This document shows positions 48,698-60,700 of a DNA stretch of 64,000 bases, piece after piece. The notes below the pieces were generated by a model that saw only the letters and a program-made list of their open reading frames with translations, was not told the origin of the DNA and made no database searches. The position numbers were made by a program, and so were the translations under genes. The DNA is from Rhynochetos jubatus (lineage: Eukaryota; Chordata; Aves; Eurypygiformes; Rhynochetidae), in NCBI GenBank assembly GCA_027574665.1, contig CM050657.1:20686700-20750699 (forward strand), given 5' to 3'. Every line of letters starts with the position of its first letter. Within the stretch, counting starts at the first letter, position 1.

Positions 48698-49879
48698 TTG
48701 AAAGGCAACTTTCCTGCTCCCATTCTGGGACAAATGGAAGGATCCAGAGCTGATGTTTCACATGGTTTCATTGCTCTTTTCACAAGAATCATGTTTACAA
48801 GGCATATAAAATACAACGTGGACAGAGGGGAGTCAGGTCTGCAAATGCATTTAGGATCTGTACTGTGACTATTCTGCATATTGCTTATAGATCACTTCTG
48901 CCAGCAATTACACGGATGCACGCAGAGATAGTAGCGAGATAGTTGTGAGCACTTTCCTGGCTCAAATGCTGAACACTCAAGCCAATACTTGCAAGAACAA
49001 AAATGTACACAGTCAAAATTAACGTTGTACATTCAGCACCAGACTAGATAAATCTCCAAACTTGGCACCTTGTAATAGTAAAGTTATGTCAGTAAAATAG
49101 TATCCTCCTCTCCCAGAGGGCACACAGAAATGAGCTGCACCTCTGTTTTGCTAAATATTCATTTTATTCTAAATAAATCCGCATCTACTTTTCCTCTATC
49201 TGAGGTATAAAGACATTGCACTACACAGAAGTTGGGCAGATTTAGCAATTCAAACTTAGCTCTTCTTTTAGGAATAAGTGCATCTAATCCAGAAAAACGG
49301 TATCATTAATATGTGCTTACAGGCATTCCCTTGAGCTTTTGATTTTGGAGAACGGTATGAGTAATCATACCAAAACTGTAAGTGCCAGACAGGGAAAAAG
49401 GGAGTTGCAAGGTTTATGATTAAACATTAAGATAAGGTGAGAAAAGAAGTTTCATTTTAACATATGTGAGTTCATTTTTCTTTTAAAAATAAGTGTTACA
49501 TTTACCAACCTTCTCAGCACCACTGTTCAACTCTCCTTTTGTAAGAGTTCTACTAACCATGATTAAAAGAAATGAAGTGCAACTCTGTTCTTTGTGACAA
49601 ATAAACAAAAAAAAGATAGTGATGAATGAAATATTTCCATCTGGCAAACGAACTGCCACAAAAATATCAGAACCACTGTCAGTGCTAGCGGCAAGGCAGA
49701 GATTTCTACTCAACCTTCAGCTCTGCTCTAGCTATCTGAAGTACTTAACATTTTCTTTCACTTTGTAGCAGGCTGCTTGAAAGGGAAAATAATTCAGCGC
49801 TCTCTACGCAGAAAGAGAACAAAACCGTATCTTATTATAGCAAATAAGTTTTTCTTCATTTAAATGACTGCCTCCTAAG

Positions 49880-50007
49880 TTTCACGTACAAAACCTGTCC
49901 TGAAATAACACTATCAGAAGCGACAGGAAAAAAGTTTACAGGGTTTCACGTACAAAACCTGTCCTGAAATAACACTATCAGAAGCGACAGGAAAAAAGTT
50001 TACAGGG
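49880..50007. repeat. Perfect 64-base tandem duplication
   Basis: The 64-base unit that begins TTTCACGTACAAAACCTG at 49,880 is repeated without a single mismatch at 49,944, ending at 50,007. The junction adds one further matching base. Complete identity means the duplication is either very recent, possibly polymorphic, or an assembly error. The unit is otherwise unremarkable AT-rich sequence containing one CACGTAC word. Confidence 0.97.
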
Positions 50008-53000
50008 ATTTAACTAGTGACTCAAATCCACGGAAAATACAACAAATTTTAACATGAAAACCTTCGCTTTTTTGGGGGATATGTCATCTAGATCATCTTT
50101 CTGTTTAAAAAACCAGCAGTTTACTAGCAGATGTGGATCAAACACTGCATCCTTACTGCTGTTTATTATTTACAGCTTGTACAGGCTAAGTATATTAATA
50201 AACATCCCGTTGTTTACAGCACATTACACATTCCAGTTTGCAAGTGTTTGCATAAGACTGCTACTGCTGGACTGAAAATACTGCACAGGGGAGAGTTCCC
50301 CACCCCAAATGACTGGACAAATTCCTCCTCCGAGACTTCCCACACAACACGGAATAATTCTGAAGCACCTGATAAAACAGTAACACATCCTTGGGTATGT
50401 AGAATAAGGGAACACTGCTGACAAAGACAAATTTCTTACAGATAGCACATGAAAGGGAAAGCTATTTTTGCAGGGTTGATGATCATAGGGCAGAAAAACA
50501 AAACACTGAGCTACTAATTTCACTCGAGCCAAAATCATACAGAGCTGAGAAAAGGTACATTTATTTCTGAATAAACAAAGTGTTAGACATGCAACTAAAG
50601 CTTGCAATTAGCTACCAATTATAATATCTAGTGACTAGTCATGGCATAGTCATTGGACTATACAACTGAGATTACAGTCATTTCAAACAAAAGTTCCTGT
50701 AGAAAAAACATCCCTGAAAAAACAGAGCATTGTCACTTTCCACTGCCAAGCAATAGCAATTAAAAGCTATTATAAACAGAGAATTTGCTTCCCTATATAA
50801 TCATATTCATTCAAATTTGTATGCCTGCCATCTGAGAGGAGGGTCAGGCAAGAGACAAACAGGCAGAGAGCTGCACAGGTCAATTCAATTTATTTGAAAG
50901 TCTCAGTAGACTTCTAACATAGAGAAAGCTTATGGAGGGGCAATGTGTCAGTCACACAGGTCTGAAGCTAAATATATTGGAGCTTTAGAGAAGATACAAA
51001 AAATTGAATGATGAAGCACAAAAGATCAGTAGTTCTGACCATCGTCAGGCATTTGATTAATTTTCTCAAACTGACAAGGTGGGTAAAACAAAGATCAAAA
51101 AAGAATTTGTTAGCAACTACAAACCCAAAAATATTACAAGGAGAAATAAAATGTGAAGACAGACCCTGTTGCAAATAACAAAAAGGAATAAACACTCCAC
51201 AGTGAAAAAACTCTAATTTAAGACCCATCCAAGTCCCCAGGGTAGCTTTTCCAGTGAAATGCATTGCTTGAGATTTGGTTTATCGCTAGCTTCATCTGTA
51301 TTTTTCTAATTCACAAATGGTTTTGCTCAAAACAGGAGCTAGTTTACAGCTTGCTCTTATTTAGATTCAAAATTCTACATCTGCTTTTCCACAGAAACTG
51401 GGATTCCAGTTATTCCAGCACAATTATTTCAGACTATTTGAATGGACACGCTAATTAACAAATTGTTTTGATGTTTTAATGAGGCAGTCTCCAGGTCCTT
51501 TAAGGATTACTTGCAGTGGTGGAAGACAGGAATGACATGTTTTCTGTTTGGGTGTTATTTGGAGTGAAAAAAAGTTACTGCTGCATCTTCTCTCATCTAC
51601 CAGGTACCACATCATCATCCTATCAGGAAACTTGCTAATCTGCACAGCATCTGGCTCTGCCTGCAGATCCCTGCTGCTAGATCAGGTCTGCCTACCAGCT
51701 TCAATAACAGTACTTATCTGGATAGCTCAACTTCTGTTTGAGGCTCATCATTTTTCACATGTTGACTACTGTAAAAAAGATTTTATCGCACTTTTTTTTT
51801 TGAGCCCGAGTGTTGCAGTTTCCCTTGCTCATATCCGTACAGACCTGTGAAACCACTAGTCCAGATAAGGGGTATTTGCAGCCAAATCTCAGTGCCGTTT
51901 CTTGTACTGGCTCCCTCTCTTTGACATCAAGCATATATTTTCTTGCCTTACCTTACCTCTAAGGTCCTCAACAGCTCTGTCCCATCAATCAAGATGTCAG
52001 ACTTCATTATCCATATGGTAAAAATAAAAGCAAACATCTCTCCTTGCACACTGTCTTATGTTGTCCCTCACCTTGCAGGACCAGGTAGGGACGCAACTCT
52101 CACTGAAAAAAATTACATCACTGCCTATAGCAGGAAATAAAAAAATCCCTCTAACAACTTACTTAGTTACTAAGAAGCTCAACAATTAGGTCATGGATAT
52201 GACAAAACCACAACCTAAACCAATACATAATTTAAGTTCTCATTGGTTTTCTACCTCCCTGTCTGTTAGTGCCTTTTAGTGTCTTTTACACTTAAGGCGT
52301 AATTTGCAAGCAGAAATAAGCAAAACTACTTCGTGTTTACACGACTAAGGACCTCACCCATAACTAAACTCCGCAATAATAATGTTGAAACAAAGTACTA
52401 TTAGAAAAGGAACATACTCCTTATCCCTACGAGTTAAATAAGCAACAAATCTACCATATTGCATCTGTAATTTCAATGACTCCTGCATTGCTGTCACTCT
52501 ATTTTCCTCAAATCGCCAAGAACATGCTCCTCTTCCTCCTCCTTGTATTGCATTTTCCAGCAATCTCAACCCTTCTCCAATACCATGCTTGGAGGTACAG
52601 CGTACTCACTAATGTTAACGTGGGTTTATTACACTCACCAGTATTTTCTAGCCTGCTTGTGTTACTAACAATGGAATATACGGAGTGTGCTGGACAGGTA
52701 GTGTGTGTTACTCTTAGTGCCAGAAAGAGTAAGAATTTCTCCTTGGAAGAATCTGGTAAAAGCACACTAGAGGCCTTGAAATCATGACTGGGGCTCTTAC
52801 TATTTGCAAAAATATGAGTAGAAAGATTTGATTTCCCAGAACCTGTTTGCTCAATAGCAATCATCTGCTTCTAGTCACTGACTCCTATATACCCCAATCC
52901 AAAGTTCATGAATCCAGCAGCAATCATCCATCCTTTGTCTGCAATGGTCTTTGCACTAATCCAGAGCATAAGAAGAAATAACGAATGTTAAAAAGAGCTT

Positions 53001-53083
53001 TAACAATCTATAAAATCCTTCCATTATGCAGTTTATGGCAAACTATTACCGTTACACTTTGGATTCCAACAATGATTTAATAG

Positions 53084-53098
53084 CCTCCTGAGGGCGCC
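53084..53098 (+). promoter_or_regulatory. CTCF-like core motif
   Basis: CCTCCTGAGGGCGCC matches most of the CTCF core (CCASYAGRKGGC). The A positions after CC and before G are replaced by T. It stands out as a GC/CpG-bearing word in AT-rich surroundings. The two changed positions weaken the call. Confidence 0.28.
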
Positions 53099-56000
53099 AC
53101 AGAACAGAGTCAATTGTTGAAAATTATACAGCAAACAAGGCAGCTCTTGAGTTGGCATTTTGCATTCAAAGCAATAGAGATGCAAGCGTATTGACTTGGG
53201 CTCCGCATCCTGAGATGGTTTCACTAACGAGCCTGAGTGGAAGTAAGAAGAATTGGCAGAGTTCCTCTCCCCCTCACCCAGCAACGCCTGTGTATTTTCG
53301 TCCTCTGAAAGTATATATTGAGCCATTTAAATAACAGCAGATATAGCTGGCACAGAGCACAGAGACTTTCGAAGAGGAGGAGTAGAAATCCTCCGTTGTG
53401 GACAGCACACCGTTACTCATCAGACAGCAGTAATGGGAATAAGGACTACGTGAATCATATAAGCTGCTCTCTAGGAACACACCGGACCATTCTACATAGG
53501 CCATAATAATAACTTATTTTATTGTACAATGGACTTTTAGATTAACTGTCTTCCCTGGTTTTGTGATAGTGTGCTCGGTGCATTTCAACCCAGCAGTCAT
53601 ACAGAAGGCGAATCATTTCACTAGCTGTCTAACAAAAAAGCTATAGTATATCTTTAAGGTAGTACATATTGATCAAGCATCTCTCATAATTACAGACTCT
53701 TCAGTACATTACATTTTCACCATGGAAATTTTGCCATTATTGGGAAGACTATCTGCAAAAAAATCTGCTGTCTCTAAAGAATAAATTGGAACAGTTCAAC
53801 TGAAAATTGAGTTATTATGAGTACTGGCCAATATTTATTACAGTTCCATCTCATGTCCTTTCCTAAATGATAACCAGTGAACCGATTTAGCATTATCAAG
53901 TCAAAGTACACACAGGAAGATGCCACGATGTGTACAGACTTTGAGCATTTAGCTTCATATTTATTTGTCCTAAAGTTTTGGGGAACTTAAAACGCAACAA
54001 ATGCTAACATGCAAAAAAACTATTTTCTAGATATTTTTTTCCTTAAAGGATTCCAGTCACAAAGTTACAACTTTGAAGAACCGTAAGAACATAAATATAT
54101 TACACATAAGGTTACTAGCTTCTAAAAATCTTTCCATGACTACCCTTTCTCATTCTATGTAACAGTTGTCAAACATCTCAATACTCAATCTCAAACAAGC
54201 TCTGTTTTATTTCAGAAACTGAGGAACAGCCAAATTAACCCACAGCCCTAAGAACAAACTGGTAGTAAGAAATGGGCTCAGAAGCTGCTTTTTATAATCC
54301 TATGAAAAACAGATCTCAGAAAAGCATCATTAATGAATTTTATTCAGAAGTAACCTTTGAAACTTTAAGGGTGAGCAACACAAAAACCAAGACTAACAAT
54401 TAAGTGGGTACAAAAACCTGAAATATCTTCAACTATTTTCAAACCTTCAGATACAAAAGAAAAGTAACATAGCAAGAGAAAAGCAGTACAAGAACAGTTC
54501 AACAGACAAATGGTTTTTTGTGTTTTAAAGGAGTTAATAATTCACAGAATGTTGGAAATTACTTGTTTAAGCAAGCTACTCACCGGACAACATACAGAGC
54601 CATCAGCGGTTTTTGTAATACAATGCATCTGCTCAATTCTGCTTTAAAAGGTCATTTATTTTACTCAGGAAATAAACTGTAAACATGATTGCCTCTGAAA
54701 CCCTGCACAAACCCCCATTCTGCTGCAAGAAATGCTTGGGGGGAGAACCCATGTTTCCAATTTATTAATGATTCCTCAAGTTGTTATAGAAACGCAATTG
54801 CAGCAAAGCAATGTCTAGAGACACGAGCCTTTCATGTACACTTCCATAGGAACTGGTTGCTGAGGTTACCTAACAATGGAGTAAGTTGTACATCCAATTC
54901 CCTCCTTACAAAGGCGTTACAAAACCCGGGCTTCACAACAGAACAATGCTCACTGAAGCAACTACCGTGCTTTATTTACCGTGTACGCATTCAGAAAACA
55001 TTGCTATCTGTTTTCTTCAAATACCTGGTGGCCATTGTAAGTAGAATCACCTCTTCAAAGACAACAAAAAAGCTGTAGCAGGGTGATGCAGAATATTATA
55101 GTCACGAAATAGGCTTCAACTCTACCAACTACTTAAGAACTCATAGCACATGCTGAATTCATTTTGTAACTTCAGTATGATGATTGAGTTCTCAGTGAGA
55201 CATCTAGGGTGAGACCTTAAAGACTTACGTACACTCTTAATTCCTTCAGTCAGGAATATAGTTCCCACGGCTTTCACTAACCACTCCAGAGATGAACAGC
55301 TAACCAAAGCGCATTTTGCCAAACTTGTCTTTAGGACATTCTACCTGCTGTCAGCATCAAACACAATCGGGCTTTTCCTTCTCTTCAGAATCTCCAAAGG
55401 GCAGAAGAAGCAGAGGAAAGTTGATCACACAAAAGAAATAAAGTTGGTTATTGTTACAACACGCAAGTAAGAGCATTTGAACATAATGGAAGTGAGCAGG
55501 GACACAAGAGTCAAGCAAGGAGTGAGAAGGGAGTAAAGGAAAAAAGGGAAAGGTTTGTTTTCATAATTAAAAACAGATTCCAGAAGGAAAATGCAGTTCA
55601 CTACAGTCAATGAGAGTTTTTCCATCAATCTTAAGGGAGCCATGACTTCACTCCCAGACATTTATAAAGTGCAACCAGCTACTACATCATATTTTGTTCT
55701 TTACTTTTTTTTTTTTTAAACAAGTAGAGGAATAGTAAAATGAAAAATCTTTGAACTTGGAAAATCCCAGAACAGCAGTTGAATATAAATGAGGAGATAG
55801 ATGATGAAAAGTGTGTTAAAGCAATTTTTCAATAGGTTGGAACAAAACAAAAGTTTGTAATCTCACTCCACATCCCCAAGATGATTTTTTTGTGCAACTG
55901 AAACTAGAAAATCATGGTTTGGTATGGGTAGGTGTCTCACTGGATGACTAAAGAGCCTCAAGGATTTGATAAGCAACTGTACAGTATGTCTGTTAAGAAT

Positions 56001-56308
56001 ACACACGTTTGTGTTACACATAACTACATTTGCTAGAGAGAGACAATATTTAGATACACAGTGTCAAAACAAAGTGCTTTGTTCAGAATTTATCATTTTT
56101 GAAGGTTTTTGTAATAAGGTCTCTACTAGTATTCTTTGGAACAACTACCTGCCACTGTACTCTACGTTTTTTCACATTGGCCTCTTAGTGATTGGAGTTA
56201 TGATTACATGTGTTACACCTGTGTTACTTTATCACAAACAGGATTTCCACCAGCCTTTCACTAGATTCTCTACAAAGTGTTTCTGCATCTTCTCCGCCTT
56301 TGTCCCAG

Positions 56309-56444
56309 ACGCGAATGGACAGCAAAGCTATGCTGCCGTAGTCACTTTGCAACCAGCACCCTTTCAGACACATCTAGAAACGCTTCCTTGCTAGTAAAGC
56401 TTGCACTGGGTCCCAACCCAATACACACACAGCAGGATCAGTAT
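56309..56444 (+). other. Possible 136-base exon
   Basis: The segment follows a long pyrimidine tract (CTTCTCCGCCTTTGTCCCAG) and ends at a strong donor (GTAT/GTAAGTATG). One frame is open throughout. A second frame reads ANGQQSYAAVVTLQPAPF and stops inside. Several other AG dinucleotides lie inside and the last exon base is not G. No family is recognised. Confidence 0.17.
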
Positions 56445-57572
56445 GTAAGTATGGGAAGAACACTGTGTGCCTATGCAATTAAAGGAATCGGTCTTATTTA
56501 CAATTCATTTATCCTAAGTGTTCAATTCTATATAGAAAGAGAGAGATGACTGAACTTTAAAAAGAAGGAAAATATGTTCAGTAGAAGATGCTCTTAGTAT
56601 ATTTGGTTTCTAAAAGAAAATGAGTCTTCTTGTAAGCCTTCTCTATACTGGACTACCTTTTTGACTCAGCATTTGTCCAGTCCTTAAGAAACACCTCCTG
56701 GTACGTGTCACAGTGCCTAAAAACAACAGTTCGGCACTAAGGAATGCAATTCTCTAGTCAGAGCTCTAAAAATACTATTAAAAAGGTTATTTTTCACATA
56801 AGTGGTATAAAGAAAACTCAGTGATTCCCAATACATGAGTTCTGTATCGTTTCTGTGTAGGTATCATTTACACGATTAAATCAGTAATGGTACAGACGTC
56901 TAGAACTGGCAGGCTCCATTTACAGAAGGAAGATATTAAAAAATTAAATTCTTTAGTTTCATTATGCTATTGAGAGGGTGTTCTTGCCTCCTCTCCGTGC
57001 CAAACGGTCTGAAATCTAGATTAATCTCATAAATCATTTCCTGTTGTAAACACCTGAACCATGGACTAGAAAGGAAATTTATCACAAGCTTTTCCCACCT
57101 ATTGTGGCATTCTCCAGTTCTCTAATGAAAAGACCTCAGGCTCTGAGAAGAGCCTTTTATTTTTTTTAATAGTTGTAGTTTAATAAAGCAGATAGAATCC
57201 AGAAAAGCTTTAAGAGATATCCGCTGGATAAGATCCATGTATATTTCAGTTTTGTCCAATAGGAAAAAATTGTTTTCACTCTTACATGACAAAATTTATG
57301 ATGAAAGAGTCTTGCAAACTATTCCTCACTGGAGTCTTACAGACTCTTGACAGCATGCCCACAACAAATACTGCACTCATCCACACCGATGACTGATGGT
57401 CATGAGAGGCTGTGAGTCCAGCGTGTCTTACTGAACTTGATTTAAACTCATCGCAGCTATATAATTGCTCTAGAGATCTCATGGAATTTCTCTTATTTTA
57501 ATTCCAGATGCTTATCGATAGATTTGAACCCGTAACAAGGCTTTCACTGCCTTTTGCTGCTTCATGCTCCAG

Positions 57573-57736
57573 ACGATCAGGGACTTGGGGAACACAGGTC
57601 TGCCAGAGCACTAGGCAACGTGGTACTGGACCTGTTTGACCAGCAAACTGGATTAGTGGGAGGTATCACAGCTACAGGAGATACTGAGGAATACATCAAC
57701 TGGGTTCCTTTCATTGTTCCACAACATACAGACTAG
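57573..57736 (+). other. Possible terminal coding exon, unidentified protein
   Basis: A long, nearly pure pyrimidine-type tract (CACTGCCTTTTGCTGCTTC) ends in an AG at 57,572. From there one frame is open for about 54 codons to a TAG at 57,734-57,736. The residues are balanced and acidic (for example NVVLDLFDQQTGLVGG and TGDTEEYINWVPFIV), unlike the Ser/Leu/Phe/Lys bias of the other open frames in this window. An AATAAA lies at 58,446-58,451, about 710 bases after the stop. I do not recognise the protein. It could be a true last exon, a decayed pseudogene or transposon piece, or chance. Confidence 0.25.
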
Positions 57737-60700
57737 TAGGTACCTGACATACTAACTCCACAGCAGAAGAAAAAGCTCCTTCTCCTAAAACAGTATCTGC
57801 CACAAAACCTTTCACAGACCAGTTTTCAAACTCTCCAGTTCTCCCTTCAATTACATAAAGTGACCTCAGACTGGGGCCAGTAAAGTTACTCCTGATTTAC
57901 AATGATGGAAATAGAGGAAAAATTTAGCAGGAGAGTTCACAGAAAGTTAATTGGCTGAACTTACAGGCAGAGAGTCTTTCTCCACTGGACTGCTACAGAA
58001 CAGATGGAGTTAACAACAAAATGATCCTCTGACCTTTTGAGCACAACTTACTCTACCAGACCTCAGAAGGGGAGACAACAGCAAGTGCTCAGCTCCAGCA
58101 GGGACTGATTCAATTCCCAGAGTGATTATCCCCCAAACCAGATACAACACTCCCTGCCAGAGGACAGAGACTAACATACATTCTGTAGATGCTCCCCTGC
58201 CCCTGCTGCTTCTCCCTTCAGCCTTCCCACTGTTTTCTCTTCCTCTGCAGCCATCATTGACAGGTCCTGAAGGTTTCCATGACTGCTAGTAAGCCTGAGG
58301 AATAGAAGTGGGCTTGGAGGGTAAAGGAGTGGATGGTTCAAGTATGTCCCTACATTCTGGAGGAAAGAAAGCCACCAACCTGACAGACAGCAGCTCCAAG
58401 TGTCACAACTGCCTGCTATTCTTTGTGTTACGGTGCAGTAGGCACAATAAAGTTGGCAGCAGGATGACTGAGACATAGAACAATGTTTCTTAAGCACTGA
58501 CCTCTTCTTGTAATGCAGGACAGCCTCGAAACCTGCACCTGCTCTGCTGCCATTTCCAGCACTAGTCCCTAGAGAAGTGGATAAAATGGGATCCTAACAA
58601 CTTCACACACCACACTGAGAAGTGTTTGAAATTACCACTAAAGTGAAACAGATGTTGGAATGCAGCAATGGAACTATGAGTTGCATCACAGCCCAGAAAT
58701 TATTTTGCAGCAATATTAAAAAGTCTTCAAGAGACACAATATTTCTAGAATTATGCCAGCTTACAATGAGATGAGCATTTAATCATTAACAGGTAACAGA
58801 GCTGAAGGCCCAACTCTCATTCCTATTGACTGTAACGCACATTACTCCAGAAAATGGGTGGTGAGAGAAGATGTGTTTTCTTTCAGTGCCAGACATGCAC
58901 ATGGATCTGACACTGGAGAAAGTGTTTTGCAATATTCCCCAGTGGCTGCAGCCATGATCCAGAAACCAATCCTTTAGGAGCATTTAGTCATAATGCTAGT
59001 ACTTGGAAAATAAAACAAAAGCAAATAAAAGTGGCCACAGCATTAGATAAGACATGGGGTAATTTTTCTCAGGAGCACATTTACTAGTGCTGGGAAGAGC
59101 CTACTCCACTCTTATACAATTTCCTTGACTTCTAATAGGACTGAAGTTTAGAGGGAAGGGTGGCTTTTTTCCCCCCCCTTTTTGTTTTTTCTGTTTTTTA
59201 AAAGTGATGCTGCAATTCAAATCCCAGTAACCTTGGAAACAGCCTCTCTCCTCAGATATGTCTGTGTCAATTAAAGTAATTGGGACACTCCAGCTAATGG
59301 TGCCTAGATTTCAATATCCAGGCTAGTGCCGGAGCATCAGTCCTAGAGGACACTCAGCTGAGAAACAGATCCTCTGAAAAAAAGATTGTTTTAGAAAGGT
59401 TCTTCTCTTCTTGTCAGCATTTGTCAGAAGGTTGGCTGGGAAGAGGCTAGGTTTAAATAATTTCTTTGTATGTATTCAGGATGCAGAGGGACTATTTAGT
59501 ACAGTGAACTGGGACTTGGAGTTTATTTGTATGTGTACAAAAACAAAGCTCTTCAGCAAAGCAGAGAAACACCATTTACCTAGAACTTTCACTTAAAAAC
59601 CTCTAGGTTTACGTAACTAACCATGTTTCTTACCTTTTGTATATTGACAAACACATTGACACATTTCCCCCTCTCCCTCACCCCCACCCCCCCCCCCCAA
59701 ATTACATATTCACTAAGAGACAGTTTCTGCACATGGCAGATTCATGAACACTACTGACTTCACTAGGTATCTTAGGAAATCCTAAAAACCTGGATAAAAC
59801 TTACAGAATTACCACCTAGTGACAAAGGTGGCTGGGGAAAAAAGTTAAGAATGCATTAGTAATGTCTCACAGCATCTAAAAGCAGCTTCTTCCTTTATTG
59901 AAAGCAGAAAGACTTATTTAAGAAAAGGAAGATTCTGCAGCAGATTTTGCAAGCCACATAGCCACCGATCAATCACTCTGTTCAAGTGACATGTATCACT
60001 ACCTCTCTGCAGATATCTGTATGTACACCATCAGAAAAGGTTTTCTCTAAGGCATATCTTGTTGAGACCCACTCCCCCACACCCCTAAAGGCATTAATTT
60101 TTTTTATCATCTTCCACAAAGTATGCTCACTGCCAGTATATTAGCACGGAGCATTGCTAATTAAAGGTACAGATATTTTTAAAGATATTTTCTCTTTTTT
60201 TGGGGCATAGTAAATTATCATATGGCAGAATGATTCTTAGTACATACTTTTGTGAAAGCATGTAGATGATACAGTGACTAGACCACATCCAACATCTGTC
60301 CTTTCTGTCCCTACCAATAACTTTGGAAAAGTTATTATTAGGCATTTCAGTTGTCACACATAATACCAGCAAAGGAAATAAAATAAGAAAGTCCAAGCTT
60401 CAAGGAATACTTTCTTATATTAATGATCTACTTTAAGTCTTTTCTCAAGCCTCGATGATCCAGGCTATCTGGGCTGAAAGACCAAAAATGACCAGCTAAT
60501 AGGGTATTCAGACCTGGGTTGAGATGAGTAAGTTATTCTTTGATATTGTTAATAATGGAAAAAGAAAAAAGCAGCCAAAACAGTGCAGTAGCTGAGTCAG
60601 GACCGACACACACATTGGCTGCCAGTAAAGGCATAAAAAGATCAGAAAAATCGCAGTCCAGAACTGGCCAACACAACTGTTGTTTCAGTCCCTTTGAGAA

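Larger units (their letters stand above)
43700..49870. other. Single-copy non-coding sequence, no gene seen
   Basis: No recognisable gene. An A16 run lies at 45,973-45,988. 47,640-47,770 is GC-richer with a few CpGs and open frames but no domain. A 7-bp inverted repeat (CAGTGCT/AGCACTG) lies at 48,384-48,400, and an X-box-like site at 48,685-48,697. Several splice-flanked short segments are present at chance level. Confidence 0.45.
50010..57530. other. Single-copy non-coding sequence, no gene seen
   Basis: No recognisable gene. A CTCF-like word lies near 53,090 in a small GC-rich spot. Open frames at 54,689-55,078 and 55,966-56,394 exceed 120 codons but have no domain. A splice-flanked segment at 56,309-56,444 is marked separately. 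The rest is AT-rich sequence with short A/T runs, the longest near 55,707. Confidence 0.45.

Noticed and set aside
54689..55078. 129-codon plus-strand open frame with a GTAAGT near its end
   Set aside because: The frame has no domain and the acceptor side is weak or ambiguous. It was judged a chance open frame.
55966..56394. 142-codon plus-strand open frame
   Set aside because: A hydrophobic middle (HIGLLVIGVMITCV) suggested a membrane protein, but there is no start context or family match and the remainder looks random. The splice-flanked part is reported separately.
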